DNA from: Streptomyces albicerus
GTDB lineage: Bacteria; Actinomycetota; Actinomycetes; Streptomycetales; Streptomycetaceae
DNA: 32,616 nucleotides
Assembly: GCF_008905045.1 (NCBI RefSeq)
Contig: NZ_VWMY01000096.1
Span: 1-32,616 of the forward strand
Direction of reading: 5' to 3'
The translations under genes and the position numbers were made by a program. The notes under the pieces are model-generated. The model was given only the letters and a program-made list of their open reading frames with translations, made no database searches and was not told the DNA's origin. The first letter of the stretch is position 1. Every line of letters begins with the position of its first letter. Shown here one piece after another: positions 15,190-23,626 of the stretch.

Positions 15190-16406
15190 TCTCTGGCGGC
15201 TGGTTCCGACAGGAAGCCGGGGCGCGTACCGGGGACGGCCGACTGTCGTTCCTCGTGCCTGCCCAGCGCCGCGAGGGTCAGGGTCACGGTGACCGATGCG
15301 GCCGACATCAGCGTCATCGCCGTGGCCGGGGAGGTCAGTTGGGCCAGCGTGCCCGCGAGGAGGGCGCCGATGCCTTGGAAGGCGGCCATGCCGGTGGCGT
15401 GCAGCCCGAGGGCCTGGCCCGCGAGGTCGTCGGGGATGAGCGACATCAGGCGTTCCTGGAGGACCAGGCTCGCGGCGAAGCCGACGGAGGCAACGGTGAC
15501 TGCCACGGCTGACAGCGCCACTCCCGGATGCAGGACGAAGAACAGATAGGGAACCGCCAGCAGGAGGCGCAGCGGCGTCGCGAGGCGAGGGCGCAGGGCG
15601 GGCGGTATGAGACGGCCCACGGCCAAGTCGCCCGCGAACATCCCGAGCGCGCCGAATGCGTAGAGCATGCCGGCCGCTTCGGGGGCGTAGGAGACGTACA
15701 GCGAATCGCTGCCGACGATGAGGCCGTTGGGGACCCACAGGCCCAGGTACGTCAGGCGGCGGTGGCGTGAGGACCACAGGAGGGCGTTGGCGCGCCAGGT
15801 CGCCGCGAGGGACGGCCGGCCGGCGGAGCGCGGTGGGCGGGCCGTGAGGCCGAGATGGGTGACGAGGGCGGACAACACATACAGCGCCGCCGCGAGGAGC
15901 AGGCAAGTCCGCGGGGAGAGGAACGCAAGGAGCGCGCCGCCCGTCGCGAAACCCGCCATTTGTGTCAGGCCCCAAAGCATGTTGAACACCGAACGACCCA
16001 GGACATAGCCGTCCTTGGTCAGGATCTCGTTCAACAGGCCCCCGCGCACTCCGCCGCCCAGCGACGCGACCAGGCCCTGCAGAAGCACGACGGCGAAGAC
16101 TGCCCAGACCGGCAGACCGGGTAGCGCGAGGACCGCCGTGGCGGCCGCGAAGGAGAGGGCTAGGGCGGACAGGACCGCGCGCGGCGGCAGTCGGTCGGCG
16201 CCCGAGAGCAGGAAAGCGCCGCCCAGCAACTGCGCCAGTTGCGGTCCGAACATGCTCACCGCCGACAGGAACGGGGAGCCGGTGGCCCGGAAGACCAGGG
16301 TGGCGAGGGCCAGTCCGCCGATCGTCTGGGCTGCGGCGAAAGCGGCGAAGGAGAGCAGGAACGGGGTGAACTCCGCCGTGCGGAACAGGGATCTATAGCT
16401 GCGCAT
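15186..16406 (-). CDS. MFS transporter
   Basis: A 406-residue membrane protein starting MRSYRSLFRTAEFTPFLLSF, with about 12 hydrophobic segments (AAQTIGGLALATLVF, LALSFAAATAVLALPGLPVW and so on). FRTAEFTPFLLS and LVFRATGSPFLSAV are typical of a sugar-efflux/drug-type MFS subgroup found in actinobacteria. The substrate is unknown. The ATG at 16406 is chosen; a longer frame upstream is low complexity and crosses the regulator gene. It is divergent from an ArsR-type regulator with 67 bp between starts, which probably controls it. Confidence 0.83.
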   Translation of the reverse strand: MRSYRSLFRTAEFTPFLLSFAAFAAAQTIGGLALATLVFRATGSPFLSAVSMFGPQLAQLLGGAFLLSGADRLPPRAVLSALALSFAAATAVLALPGLPVWAVFAVVLLQGLVASLGGGVRGGLLNEILTKDGYVLGRSVFNMLWGLTQMAGFATGGALLAFLSPRTCLLLAAALYVLSALVTHLGLTARPPRSAGRPSLAATWRANALLWSSRHRRLTYLGLWVPNGLIVGSDSLYVSYAPEAAGMLYAFGALGMFAGDLAVGRLIPPALRPRLATPLRLLLAVPYLFFVLHPGVALSAVAVTVASVGFAASLVLQERLMSLIPDDLAGQALGLHATGMAAFQGIGALLAGTLAQLTSPATAMTLMSAASVTVTLTLAALGRHEERQSAVPGTRPGFLSEPAARD

Positions 16407-16473
16407 GATCCGGAGTCTCCGAGCGTCCCGGGGCCGTGTGTACTGTTTCGGCGACACGCGAAAGGTCGTACGG

Positions 16474-17508
16474 ATGGGCTTGTGGCAGATCGACACCGAC
16501 ACCCTCGCCGGCAGCCGGTTCGTGCTCTCGCCGTTCGCCGAGGCCTTCGCGAGTCTGAGACTGCTGTACGCGGAGACCGGCGCCCATCCGGGCGAGGATG
16601 CCTGGTTGCGCACGCATCTGCCTGGCTACCGTGCGCACCTCGCGGCCGACCCGGCTGCCGCGCCGCTCGTACAGGCGGCCATCGGCACCTCCTGGATCGC
16701 CGACTTCTTCTGCCCTACCTCCTGCGTCGGGGAGAGCTTCGAGGACACCGTGGCCCGGGTGCGGACGACCGATGCCGGGGAGGCACGGGCCAACCTCCGG
16801 GTGTCCCTGCAGGGACCGCTCCCCTCCGTCTTGGAGCGGGACGACCTGCCCGAGCGGGCTACCGCGCTTCTGACGTACGTCTGGGAGGAGACCGTCCGGC
16901 CGGACTGGGAGCGCCGGCGGCGTGTCATGGAGGCCGACATGGCCGCGCGGACCGCGCGAGTCAATCAGGGCGGCTGGGCGGCCGTCCTCGACTCGCTGAA
17001 GCCGGGGACGCGGTGGCTCGGAGAGAGCCGCTTCCAGGTCAACCACAACGCCTATCCGCCGCGGGAACTCGCCGCCGGAGCGCAGCTGCTGTTCATGCCG
17101 GTCACGCCAAGGACCAGTTGGGTGTCGTGGGAGGGACGGGAGCGGTACGCAGTCGTCTACCCGTGTCTCGGGGTGCTCTCCGAGGACCATGACCGGCGAC
17201 CGGTCCCGGCCGGGCTCGGGGCGCTCATCGGCACCGCGCGGGCCGGGTTACTGACTCTGCTCGGGACGCCCATGAGCACGACTCAGCTGGTCGCCGTGAC
17301 CGGGCGGGCGCTGGGTTCGGTGGGCGGGCATCTGCGGGTGCTACTCGACGCGGGGATGGTGGAGCGGCGGCGGGCGGGGCGGTCGGTGCTGTACGTCCGG
17401 ACAGCGGCAGGTGAGGTGCTCATGGATGCATCCGGATCCGGTTCCGGTACCAGTGATCAGGAGCCGGAACCGGGGATCCACCAGGTGTCCGACAGATCAC
17501 GAATTTAG
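16474..17508 (+). CDS. ArsR-type winged-helix regulator with DUF5937 domain, TTA codon
   Basis: A 344-residue regulator. Residues 1-250 (MGLWQIDTDTLAGSRFVLSP, then FAEAFASLRLLYAETGAHPG) are the DUF5937 type. The C-terminal ArsR-like winged helix reads TARAGLLTLLGTPMSTTQLV followed by GRALGSVGGHLRVLLDAGMV and ERRRAGRSVLYVRT. The ATG at 16474 has AAAGG eight bases upstream; the ATG at 16405 would run into the start of the divergent MFS gene. Codon 259 (17248-17250) is TTA, the only in-frame TTA I found in the window. In Streptomyces such genes need the bldA tRNA, so expression may be tied to development. It likely represses the divergent MFS gene. Confidence 0.85.
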   Translation: MGLWQIDTDTLAGSRFVLSPFAEAFASLRLLYAETGAHPGEDAWLRTHLPGYRAHLAADPAAAPLVQAAIGTSWIADFFCPTSCVGESFEDTVARVRTTDAGEARANLRVSLQGPLPSVLERDDLPERATALLTYVWEETVRPDWERRRRVMEADMAARTARVNQGGWAAVLDSLKPGTRWLGESRFQVNHNAYPPRELAAGAQLLFMPVTPRTSWVSWEGRERYAVVYPCLGVLSEDHDRRPVPAGLGALIGTARAGLLTLLGTPMSTTQLVAVTGRALGSVGGHLRVLLDAGMVERRRAGRSVLYVRTAAGEVLMDASGSGSGTSDQEPEPGIHQVSDRSRI

Positions 17509-17849
17509 GACGGAGAGCGCCTGTATACGGCCGGGGGACCACCTGGCTCGCCAACCCGGTTTGGGACTGGCGCCACGCTCGTCAATGGCACCCCAAGATG
17601 CACCACATGGAGCAGATTCAGTGAGACGCGGCGAGTAAAGCTGCGGGATGAAGCAGATCGGATGACTCACGCCCGGTCCCGCCAGTCTCAACGAAACTGC
17701 TCCGACCTGGTCAGGGGCCTAACGCCGGAGCAGTCTCAATGAGACGCGACAACCGCCGTTTGGCCTTCTGTTCCGGCGAACCTCGGCGCGGGGCTGGACC
17801 CGGCCTGGCCCGAGGTCCACCGTCCGGCTGTCGGCGTCCGCCTCTGCAG
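17509..17849. other. Gene-free debris between ArsR-type gene and GNAT gene
   Basis: Apart from the three related repeats, no gene is supported on either strand here. Composition is less biased than in the flanking genes. Confidence 0.5.
17609..17748. repeat. Three related segments, two direct and one inverted (IS-end-like)
   Basis: GGAGCAGATTCAGTGAGACG at 17609, CGGAGCAGTTTCGTTGAGAC inverted at 17685-17704, and CGGAGCAGTCTCAATGAGAC at 17726. The third holds the palindrome GTCTCA-A-TGAGAC. The pattern fits leftover ends of an insertion sequence, but no transposase is left. Confidence 0.5.
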
Positions 17850-17972
17850 TCGATGCCGGCCGCCTTCGCCGAAGGCGCGTGGGTGGCCGACCGCGGGCCG
17901 GTCGCAGACCTTGGATGCGGTCCTCGCCGTGGCGGAAAGTACGGGGCACGCCTACAGCAGGCGGGATCATGA
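17850..17972 (+). pseudogene. Relic of a SAM-dependent methyltransferase N-terminus
   Basis: The frame reads LQSMPAAFAEGAWVADRGPV followed by ADLGCGPRRGGKYGARLQQA and a stop. PVADLGCGPG is SAM motif I of class I methyltransferases, and its position after an AFAE helix is right for that family. The rest of the fold is absent and the GNAT gene starts four bases later. The fragment was probably left by a deletion. Confidence 0.45.
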
Positions 17973-17975
17973 AGC

Positions 17976-18872
17976 ATGCGCCCGGACGAATGGCACCTCA
18001 CCGAAGACGTCGACGACTTTCTCGCCCGAGCCGGGGACTTCCTGCGCTCGCGGCCCGCCCTGCACACCATGCCACTGACGGTGATCGAGAAACTGCGAAC
18101 GCGCAGGGCGCATAGGGCGGACGCGTCCGGCGCCGAAACCACCGTATTCGGCCGACTGGAGCGAAGGGGCGAGGTCCACGCCATCTTCTACCGCCTTCCG
18201 TCCCGCCGACTGACCCTCACCGCCCTCTCTCCCGAGCAGGCCGACTCCCTCGCAGCCCACCTGGCCGGGCTCGGCCACTCCTTCTCCGGCGTCACCGCGG
18301 ACCACGACACCGCCACCGCTTTCGCCAAGGCATGGCAGCGGCACACAGGCGCGGCGCCGGTGCGTGACTGGGGAGCCCGCCTCCACCGTCTCGGCACGCT
18401 CACCCCACAGGAGCCGTTTCCGGAGGGCAGTGGTCGCGTCGTGGGCGAGCAGGACCGTGAGCAAGTCGTGCGCTGGTGCCGTGAGTTCTGCGTCGACGTC
18501 GGCGAGGACGGCTCCAGAGACCTCATCGACGCCGGCGACTGGGCCGGCTCCCGCTTCGGCGACAGACACTTCACGTTCTGGGAGACCCCGGACGGAACTC
18601 CCGTCTCCATGGCGGCCGCGACCTCAATGGTCGGCGGCATGGTCCGGGTGGACCCCGTCTACACCCCGGCTCGCCTCCGGGGTCGCGGCTACGCCGGCGC
18701 CGTGACAGTCGAGGCGAGCAGGGCCGCGGTGACCGCGGGCGCGACGGACGTCGTGCTCTTCGCGGACCCTGCCAACCTCACCAGCACCGCCCTCTACCAA
18801 CGACTCGGATACATCCCGCTCACCGACTGCACCGGGTACGGGTTCTCAAGTGCCGCACCGGAAGTCGGTTAA
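17976..18872 (+). CDS. GNAT-family N-acetyltransferase
   Basis: A 298-residue protein. The N-terminal 150 residues (WHLTEDVDDFLARAGDFLRS) resemble the divergent first domain of two-domain GNAT proteins. The C-terminal domain carries the acetyl-CoA motif VYTPARLRGRGYAGAVTVEA and the end LFADPANLTSTALYQRLGYI. This pairing with a TPARLRGRGYA loop is common in Streptomyces GNATs annotated as predicted acetyltransferases. The substrate is unknown. The ATG at 17976 follows GCGGGATC. The gene sits alone at the edge of IS-like debris, so a mobile origin is possible. Confidence 0.85.
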   Translation: MRPDEWHLTEDVDDFLARAGDFLRSRPALHTMPLTVIEKLRTRRAHRADASGAETTVFGRLERRGEVHAIFYRLPSRRLTLTALSPEQADSLAAHLAGLGHSFSGVTADHDTATAFAKAWQRHTGAAPVRDWGARLHRLGTLTPQEPFPEGSGRVVGEQDREQVVRWCREFCVDVGEDGSRDLIDAGDWAGSRFGDRHFTFWETPDGTPVSMAAATSMVGGMVRVDPVYTPARLRGRGYAGAVTVEASRAAVTAGATDVVLFADPANLTSTALYQRLGYIPLTDCTGYGFSSAAPEVG

Positions 18873-18960
18873 GAACCAAGGAACTTGCGGCGCAGGACAA
18901 CAGCAGCAAGATCGCACGATCAGCGCCCCCCTGCACAGAGGCCGGGCACGGCAAGCAAAT

Positions 18961-18990
18961 TTGCCTAAAGTCTTTAGGCATCTGCATAAT
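18961..18990 (+). promoter_or_regulatory. TetR promoter with perfect 9-bp operator palindrome in the spacer
   Basis: TGCCTAAAG-T-CTTTAGGCA (18962-18980) is a perfect inverted repeat. It covers the -35 (TTGCCT, 18961) and the spacer of a promoter whose -10 is TGCATAAT (CATAAT, 18985-18990; spacing 18). A repressor bound here would block RNA polymerase. The TetR gene starts 27 bases downstream. Confidence 0.7.
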
Positions 18991-19016
18991 CGAACCTAAG
19001 CAATGAGGGAGAGCTT

Positions 19017-19610
19017 ATGGTTCGCGTAGGACTGACCACGGAGCGTCTGGCCCAAGCGGGTGCGGAGCTGGCCGACGAGGTCGGGTTCGAGCAGGTGACC
19101 GTCTCGGAACTCGCCAGGCGGTTCGATGTCAAGGTCGCGAGTCTGTACTCGCACGTGAAGAACTCCCAGGACCTCAAGACCAAGATCGCCCTGCTCGCCC
19201 TCGAGGAGCTCGCCGACCGGGGTGCCGCGGCGCTGGCCGGGCGGGCCGGCAAGGACGCCCTGACCGCCTTCGCGAACGTCTACCGCGACTACGCCCGGGA
19301 GCACCCCGGCCGCTACGCCGCGGCCCAGCTGAGGCTCACCCCGGAGGAGGCGGCCGCCAGCGCGGGCGGCAGACACGCGCAGATGACGCGGGCGATCCTG
19401 CGCGGTTACGACCTGACGGAGCCGGACCAGACGCATGCGGTCCGGCTGCTGGGCAGCGTCTTCCACGGGTACGTGAGCCTGGAGCTGGGGGGCGGTTTCA
19501 GCCACAGCTCCCCCGACTCGCAGGAGACCTGGTCGAGGGTCCTGGACGCCCTCGACGCCCTGCTGCGGAACTGGCCCGCACAGTCCGCGCAGTCTGCACA
19601 GTCCGCCTAG
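19017..19610 (+). CDS. TetR-family repressor with WHG-type C-terminal domain
   Basis: A 197-residue regulator. The HTH is at about 25-50 (VTVSELARRFDVKVASLYSH). The C-terminal part (VYRDYAREHPGRYAAAQLRL, then RLLGSVFHGYVSLELGGGFS) is the WHG ligand-binding domain of the AcrR group. The last residues (AQSAQSAQSA) are a short repeat that runs into similar repetitive DNA behind the gene. The ATG at 19017 has GAGGGAGAG upstream. It probably autoregulates through the palindrome in its promoter and controls the SGNH hydrolase gene 145 bp downstream on the same strand. Confidence 0.9.
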   Translation: MVRVGLTTERLAQAGAELADEVGFEQVTVSELARRFDVKVASLYSHVKNSQDLKTKIALLALEELADRGAAALAGRAGKDALTAFANVYRDYAREHPGRYAAAQLRLTPEEAAASAGGRHAQMTRAILRGYDLTEPDQTHAVRLLGSVFHGYVSLELGGGFSHSSPDSQETWSRVLDALDALLRNWPAQSAQSAQSA

Positions 19611-19755
19611 CTCACCTGGCCCGTGCCGTCCGCCTGGTCGGCACCGTCCGCGTGGCCCGCACACGGTCCGCGTGGCCCGCACGGTCCAGAGACATTGATC
19701 AACACATCGAGACGTCGACGCCTTACACACCAAGCACGACAGGAGGCACAACCGA

Positions 19756-20949
19756 ATGCGCCACTGGATCACCACACCCGTCACCGCGGCCCTCCTGCGC
19801 GGCGCCCTCGATGTGGAGCGAACCGAGCACGGCGTGCTGCCGCACCGGCTGCCCGCCCGGGCCCGCGCCCAGTACGCCGACGGGCAACTGGCCATGGCCG
19901 AGGCCCAGCCCTCCGGCGTACGGCTGGTCTTCCGCACCCGGGCCACCACCGTCGAACTGGACACGCTGCCCACCAAGCGGGTCTACGTGGGCGCCCCACC
20001 CCGCCCGGACGGGGTGTACGACCTGCTCGTCGACGGCAGCCTGGCCGGCCAGGCAAGCGTCACGGGCGGCAACACCCTGACCATCGACATCACCACCGGG
20101 ACCGCCGAGAGCCAGCCCGGCCCGGCCGGCACCCTCCGGTTCACCGGCCTGCCCGACCGCACCAAAGACGTCGAAATCTGGCTGCCGCACAACGAGACCA
20201 CCGAGCTCATCGCCCTGCGCACCGACGCACCCGTTGAGCCCGCACCGGACCGGGACCGCAGGGTGTGGCTGCACCACGGCAGTTCGATCAGCCACGGCTC
20301 CGACGCCGCGAGCCCCACCACCACCTGGCCCGCGCTCGCCGCCTCCCTCGGCGGGGTGGAACTGATCAACCTCGGCCTGGGCGGCAGCGCGCTGCTCGAC
20401 CCGTTCACCGCCCGCGCCATGCGAGACACCCCCGCCGACCTGATCAGCGTCAAGATCGGCATCAATCTGGTCAACGCCGACCTGATGCGTCTGCGCGCCT
20501 TCACTCCGGCGGTGCACGGCTTCCTCGACACCATCCGCGAAGGCCACCCCGCCACACCCCTGCTGGTCGTCTCGCCCATCCTGTGCCCCATCCACGAGGA
20601 CACACCCGGCCCCGGCGCCTTCGACTTCAGCGCGCTCAGTGCCGGAAGGCTGCGGTTCCGGGCCACCGGCGACCCCGCCGAACGCGCCGCCGGGAAACTG
20701 ACCCTCAACGTCATCCGGGAAGAGCTGTCCCGCATCGTGAAGCAGCGGACGGCCGACGACCCCCACCTGCACTACCTCGACGGCCGCGACCTCTACGGCG
20801 AGGCCGACTTCGCCGAGCTGCCGCTGCCCGACGAGCTCCACCCGGACGCCGCCACCCACCACCGCATCGGCGAACGCTTCGCCCGACTGGCCTTCACCGC
20901 CCACGGCGCCTTCGCGGAAGCAGCCCTTCGCGGAAACGGCCCTTCGTGA
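19756..20949 (+). CDS. SGNH/GDSL hydrolase or acyltransferase, SsfX3-like
   Basis: A 397-residue enzyme without signal peptide. The N-terminal 165 residues are a beta-sandwich like that before the GDSL domain in SsfX3, the acyltransferase of SF2575 biosynthesis. The SGNH domain has block I HHGSSISHGSD (Ser177), block II INLGLGGSAL, block III KIGINLVN (Asn237) and block V PDELHPDAATHH (Asp359, His362). All four catalytic positions are present, so activity on an ester is likely. The substrate is unknown. The ATG at 19756 has GGAGGC upstream. The TetR gene just before it is probably its regulator. Confidence 0.88.
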   Translation: MRHWITTPVTAALLRGALDVERTEHGVLPHRLPARARAQYADGQLAMAEAQPSGVRLVFRTRATTVELDTLPTKRVYVGAPPRPDGVYDLLVDGSLAGQASVTGGNTLTIDITTGTAESQPGPAGTLRFTGLPDRTKDVEIWLPHNETTELIALRTDAPVEPAPDRDRRVWLHHGSSISHGSDAASPTTTWPALAASLGGVELINLGLGGSALLDPFTARAMRDTPADLISVKIGINLVNADLMRLRAFTPAVHGFLDTIREGHPATPLLVVSPILCPIHEDTPGPGAFDFSALSAGRLRFRATGDPAERAAGKLTLNVIREELSRIVKQRTADDPHLHYLDGRDLYGEADFAELPLPDELHPDAATHHRIGERFARLAFTAHGAFAEAALRGNGPS

Positions 20950-21002
20950 ACGCGGCCCTTCGTGAACGCGGCGTCTGAGGACCAGCCCGACCCCTCGTCC
21001 GA

Positions 21003-21833
21003 TCACTTCACGTGGGAACGGACCGCGGCCCTGTACGCGTCCAGCGCCGACCGGGGCTCGCGGCCCAGGAGCCCGCGCAGGGCGTTGTTCTCGATGCCGC
21101 TGCCGTCCAGGAAACCTCCGGCGACCGCCGAGTAGGTGCTCAGCAGCATCGGCACCTGGTAGGGCAGCGCCTGGCCGGCCGCGATGACCGCCTCGCGGGT
21201 CGCGCCGAGTGAGCCGGGCTCGTACGAGCCGCCGATCGCGGCGGCCAACTCGGCGCCCCCCAGAGCGTGTTCGCCGACCAGCTCGTACACCTGCCCCGCG
21301 TGCAGTTCCGGCTCGGCCGTCACCCGGGCCGCCACCGCCGCGAGGTCGGCGCGGGCCACCGCGGCGAGGCGGCCCTCCCCCAGCGGCGCCGCGATCGTCC
21401 CGTCCGGGCCCGCGGCGGCGATGTCCGCGAGGAACTCGGCATAGAGCCCGTTACGCAGGATCGTCCACGCCAACGGGCCCCGGCGCAGGCGGCGTTCGGT
21501 CCAGCGATGGGCGAGCGCGTACGTGAGGTGGTCGCCGTCGCCGCTGAGGCTGGTGTAGACGAGGTGCCGCACACCCGCCTTCTCGGCCGCCGAGATCGCC
21601 GCGCCGTGGCGGGCGATGACGGTGTCGTCCTCGCCGTACCCGGCGGAGATGAGCAGCAGAGTGTCCACGCCGGTGAAGTCGAGCGAGGCCGGATCGTCGA
21701 AGTCGACGCGCCGCTCGGCGGTGGAACGGGGGCTGCGGGTGCCGAGCACGACGTCAACTGCCTCGTCCCGACTCGCCAGTTCGTCGGCGACGAGTCGCCC
21801 GAGTGCGCCGTTGGCACCGGTTACCAGAATCAT
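21003..21833 (-). CDS. NmrA/QorB-like NAD(P)H-binding oxidoreductase
   Basis: A 276-residue atypical short-chain dehydrogenase. It begins MILVTGANGALGRLVADELA (GxxGxxG nucleotide site) and has VDFDDPASLDFTGVDTLLLI, VRHLVYTSLSGDGDHLTYAL and WTILRNGLYAEFLADIAAAG. Those segments match the QorB (YtfG) quinone reductase branch, which reduces quinones with NADPH. The ATG at 21833 has GGAGGGG six bases upstream; an ATG at 21863 is in frame but has no such site. It is divergent from an HxlR regulator (69 bp), the same layout as ytfG/ytfH in E. coli. Confidence 0.88.
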   Translation of the reverse strand: MILVTGANGALGRLVADELASRDEAVDVVLGTRSPRSTAERRVDFDDPASLDFTGVDTLLLISAGYGEDDTVIARHGAAISAAEKAGVRHLVYTSLSGDGDHLTYALAHRWTERRLRRGPLAWTILRNGLYAEFLADIAAAGPDGTIAAPLGEGRLAAVARADLAAVAARVTAEPELHAGQVYELVGEHALGGAELAAAIGGSYEPGSLGATREAVIAAGQALPYQVPMLLSTYSAVAGGFLDGSGIENNALRGLLGREPRSALDAYRAAVRSHVK

Positions 21834-21902
21834 GGATTCCCCTCCTGAACTGTGTGTTCTCATCTTCGGGAGGAGACCCCGATCTCGTAAGGAGGCACAT
21901 TG

Positions 21903-22355
21903 ATGTCAGCAGGGCACACCGCGGTAACCACCACCCCGGCTCCGGACGCGACCGTCGCCGCCGCCGAGCCCGTGATCGTCTGCGAGACACCGCAGGACGA
22001 GTGCGGTGTCCGGGACGTGCTGGACCGGCTGGGCGACAAGTGGTCCGTCTATGTGGTGGTCGAACTCGCCTCCGGCGTAAGGCGGTTCAAGGAGCTCCAG
22101 CGCGCCATCCCCGCGAACATCTCGCAGCGCATGCTCACGCTCACCGTCCGGCGCCTGGAGCGCGACGGGCTGGTGAAACGGACCGTGTACCCCACCGTCC
22201 CACCCCAGGTCGAGTACGAGCTGACGGACCTGGGCCACAGCCTCACCCACCTCGTCAAGGCCCTGGCCGACTGGTCGATCGCCCACCGCCCGGCCATCGC
22301 CACGGCACGCTCGGCCTGGGACACGGCACACGCGGAGCCGACAGCCGGCAACTGA
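21903..22355 (+). CDS. HxlR-family (YtfH-like) winged-helix regulator
   Basis: A 150-residue regulator with CGVRDVLDRLGDKWSVYVVV, RRFKELQRAIPANISQRMLT, then RRLERDGLVKRTVYPTVPPQ and EYELTDLGHSL, the full HxlR domain. Two cysteines (VCETPQDEC) sit just before the first helix, where several HxlR proteins (for example HypR and QorR) sense oxidants or electrophiles by thiol chemistry. Redox sensing is therefore plausible. The ATG at 21903 has GGAGG nine bases upstream. It probably represses the divergent QorB-like gene. Confidence 0.9.
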   Translation: MSAGHTAVTTTPAPDATVAAAEPVIVCETPQDECGVRDVLDRLGDKWSVYVVVELASGVRRFKELQRAIPANISQRMLTLTVRRLERDGLVKRTVYPTVPPQVEYELTDLGHSLTHLVKALADWSIAHRPAIATARSAWDTAHAEPTAGN

Positions 22356-22452
22356 TCACGGGTTACGGATTACGGGTTACGGATGCCTGATCGGCTGATC
22401 AGGGTTACGGATGCCCGGTCGGTTGATCACGGGTTACGGATGGCCGGTCGGC
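22353..22452. repeat. About 29-bp tandem repeats after the HxlR gene
   Basis: Three diverged units begin at 22353, 22396 and 22424 and share TGATCA(C)GGGTTACGGATG plus a (C/G)CCGGTCGG-like end. The core GGGTTACGGAT occurs four times. The first unit starts at the stop codon of the HxlR gene. Confidence 0.75.
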
Positions 22453-22471
22453 GCAATCGGCGCGGCTTCCG

Positions 22472-22867
22472 CTACCAAATGATGACCCCGCCCCGGACCC
22501 CCAAGGCCCGTCGAGCCGCGTCCACGATGTTGTCCAGGCGACGCCTCACGTCCTCGGCATGCTCGGCGTGGGACTTCCGCGGCCCCGTTCCCGGCTCCGA
22601 CCGCATGTGATCGGCGATCCGCGCCAGATGGGCACGGACCAGGTCGCACTCCGCGAGGAAGTCGGACACCTCGTCCGGCGCCACCGTGAGGTCCTCGGTG
22701 GCCAGGCGGGGAAAGAACCGCGCGCCCAGCGAACGGACCGCCTCCGACCCCCACACCTCGGTACGCCACCGCTCCCAGCCCGCCGCGTCGGAGCACTCGG
22801 GCGGAACGTCCAGCACCTCGATGCCGCCCTGCGCACTGGGCACGTACACATCGACCGACAGACTCAT
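22472..22867 (-). CDS. Hypothetical protein, 131 residues
   Basis: I do not recognise a family. The product begins MSLSVDVYVPSAQGGIEVLD, has ARFFPRLATEDLTVAPDEVS and ends with a charged helix (KSHAEHAEDVRRRLDNIVDA, then LGVRGGVIIW). It is soluble, acidic in the middle and has typical high-GC codon use, so I think it is a real gene. The ATG at 22867 has no clear ribosome binding site; an in-frame GTG at 22894 is an alternative. It is divergent from the DUF4240 gene across a 160-bp spacer with a doubled GTTGTCGTACCCCC. Confidence 0.65.
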   Translation of the reverse strand: MSLSVDVYVPSAQGGIEVLDVPPECSDAAGWERWRTEVWGSEAVRSLGARFFPRLATEDLTVAPDEVSDFLAECDLVRAHLARIADHMRSEPGTGPRKSHAEHAEDVRRRLDNIVDAARRALGVRGGVIIW

Positions 22868-23029
22868 GGCAGGGAGTCGACCACGGACGGGCACCGCAGG
22901 TCCACCGCAGACGAGTCACCCGCCGCCCTCTCCGCGGGGCTGCTCCGTCTTCACGGGGCTGCTCCGTCGATGGGCCGGCCCTGTTGTCGTACCCCCGGTT
23001 GTCGTACCCCCATGGCACAGTGCCCCGCC

Positions 23030-23626
23030 ATGGACACTGATCACTTCTGGACCGTCATCGAATCCGCCCGGTCGAGCGCCGAGTCGAACGGCAAGACCTT
23101 CGCCGACGCCCTGGTGGACCGGCTGGCCGCCTTCTCGCGGGAGGAGATCCTCGCCTACCAGGAGCGGTTCGACGAGGTGCACGACGCGCTGTACCGGTGG
23201 GACGTCTGGGCCGCCGCGTACCTCATCGGCGGCGGCTGCTCGGACGACAGCTTCATGGACTTCCGCGCGGGTCTGATCGCCCTCGGCCGCGACTGGTACG
23301 AACGCGCCGCCGCATCCCCGGACGCCCTCGCCGCCCACCCGGCCGTACGGGCCGCGGCGACCGCCACCGACCGGGACGACCGGCTCTTCTACGAGGACGT
23401 CAACTACGCGGCCGGCGACGCCTTCTCCCGCCTCACCGGCGACAGGGAGGACTTCTACGAGGCATGGGACCAGCACCGGTCCGCGCCCGCCCCGAGCGAC
23501 GAGACCGAGCCCGAAACTGAGCCCGAGTCCGAGTCCGACATGGGTGAGGACTTCGACTTCGACGACGCGGGCGAGATGCGGCGTCGGCTTCCCGCGCTGG
23601 CGGACTTGTATCTGGGCAAGGTCTGA
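23030..23626 (+). CDS. DUF4240 family protein
   Basis: A 198-residue protein: MDTDHFWTVIESARSSAESN, then FSREEILAYQERFDEVHDAL, then DVWAAAYLIGGGCSDDSFMD and FRAGLIALGRDWYERAAASP. MDxxxFWxxIE with a YxWDxWxAAYxxxGGCSDD core is the signature of DUF4240, of unknown function. Some members are fused to WGR or similar domains, this one is not. The C-terminus is very acidic (ETEPETEPESESDMGEDFDF). The ATG at 23030 is chosen to match the family start; one at 23012 is also in frame. No strong ribosome binding site is visible. Confidence 0.85.
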   Translation: MDTDHFWTVIESARSSAESNGKTFADALVDRLAAFSREEILAYQERFDEVHDALYRWDVWAAAYLIGGGCSDDSFMDFRAGLIALGRDWYERAAASPDALAAHPAVRAAATATDRDDRLFYEDVNYAAGDAFSRLTGDREDFYEAWDQHRSAPAPSDETEPETEPESESDMGEDFDFDDAGEMRRRLPALADLYLGKV

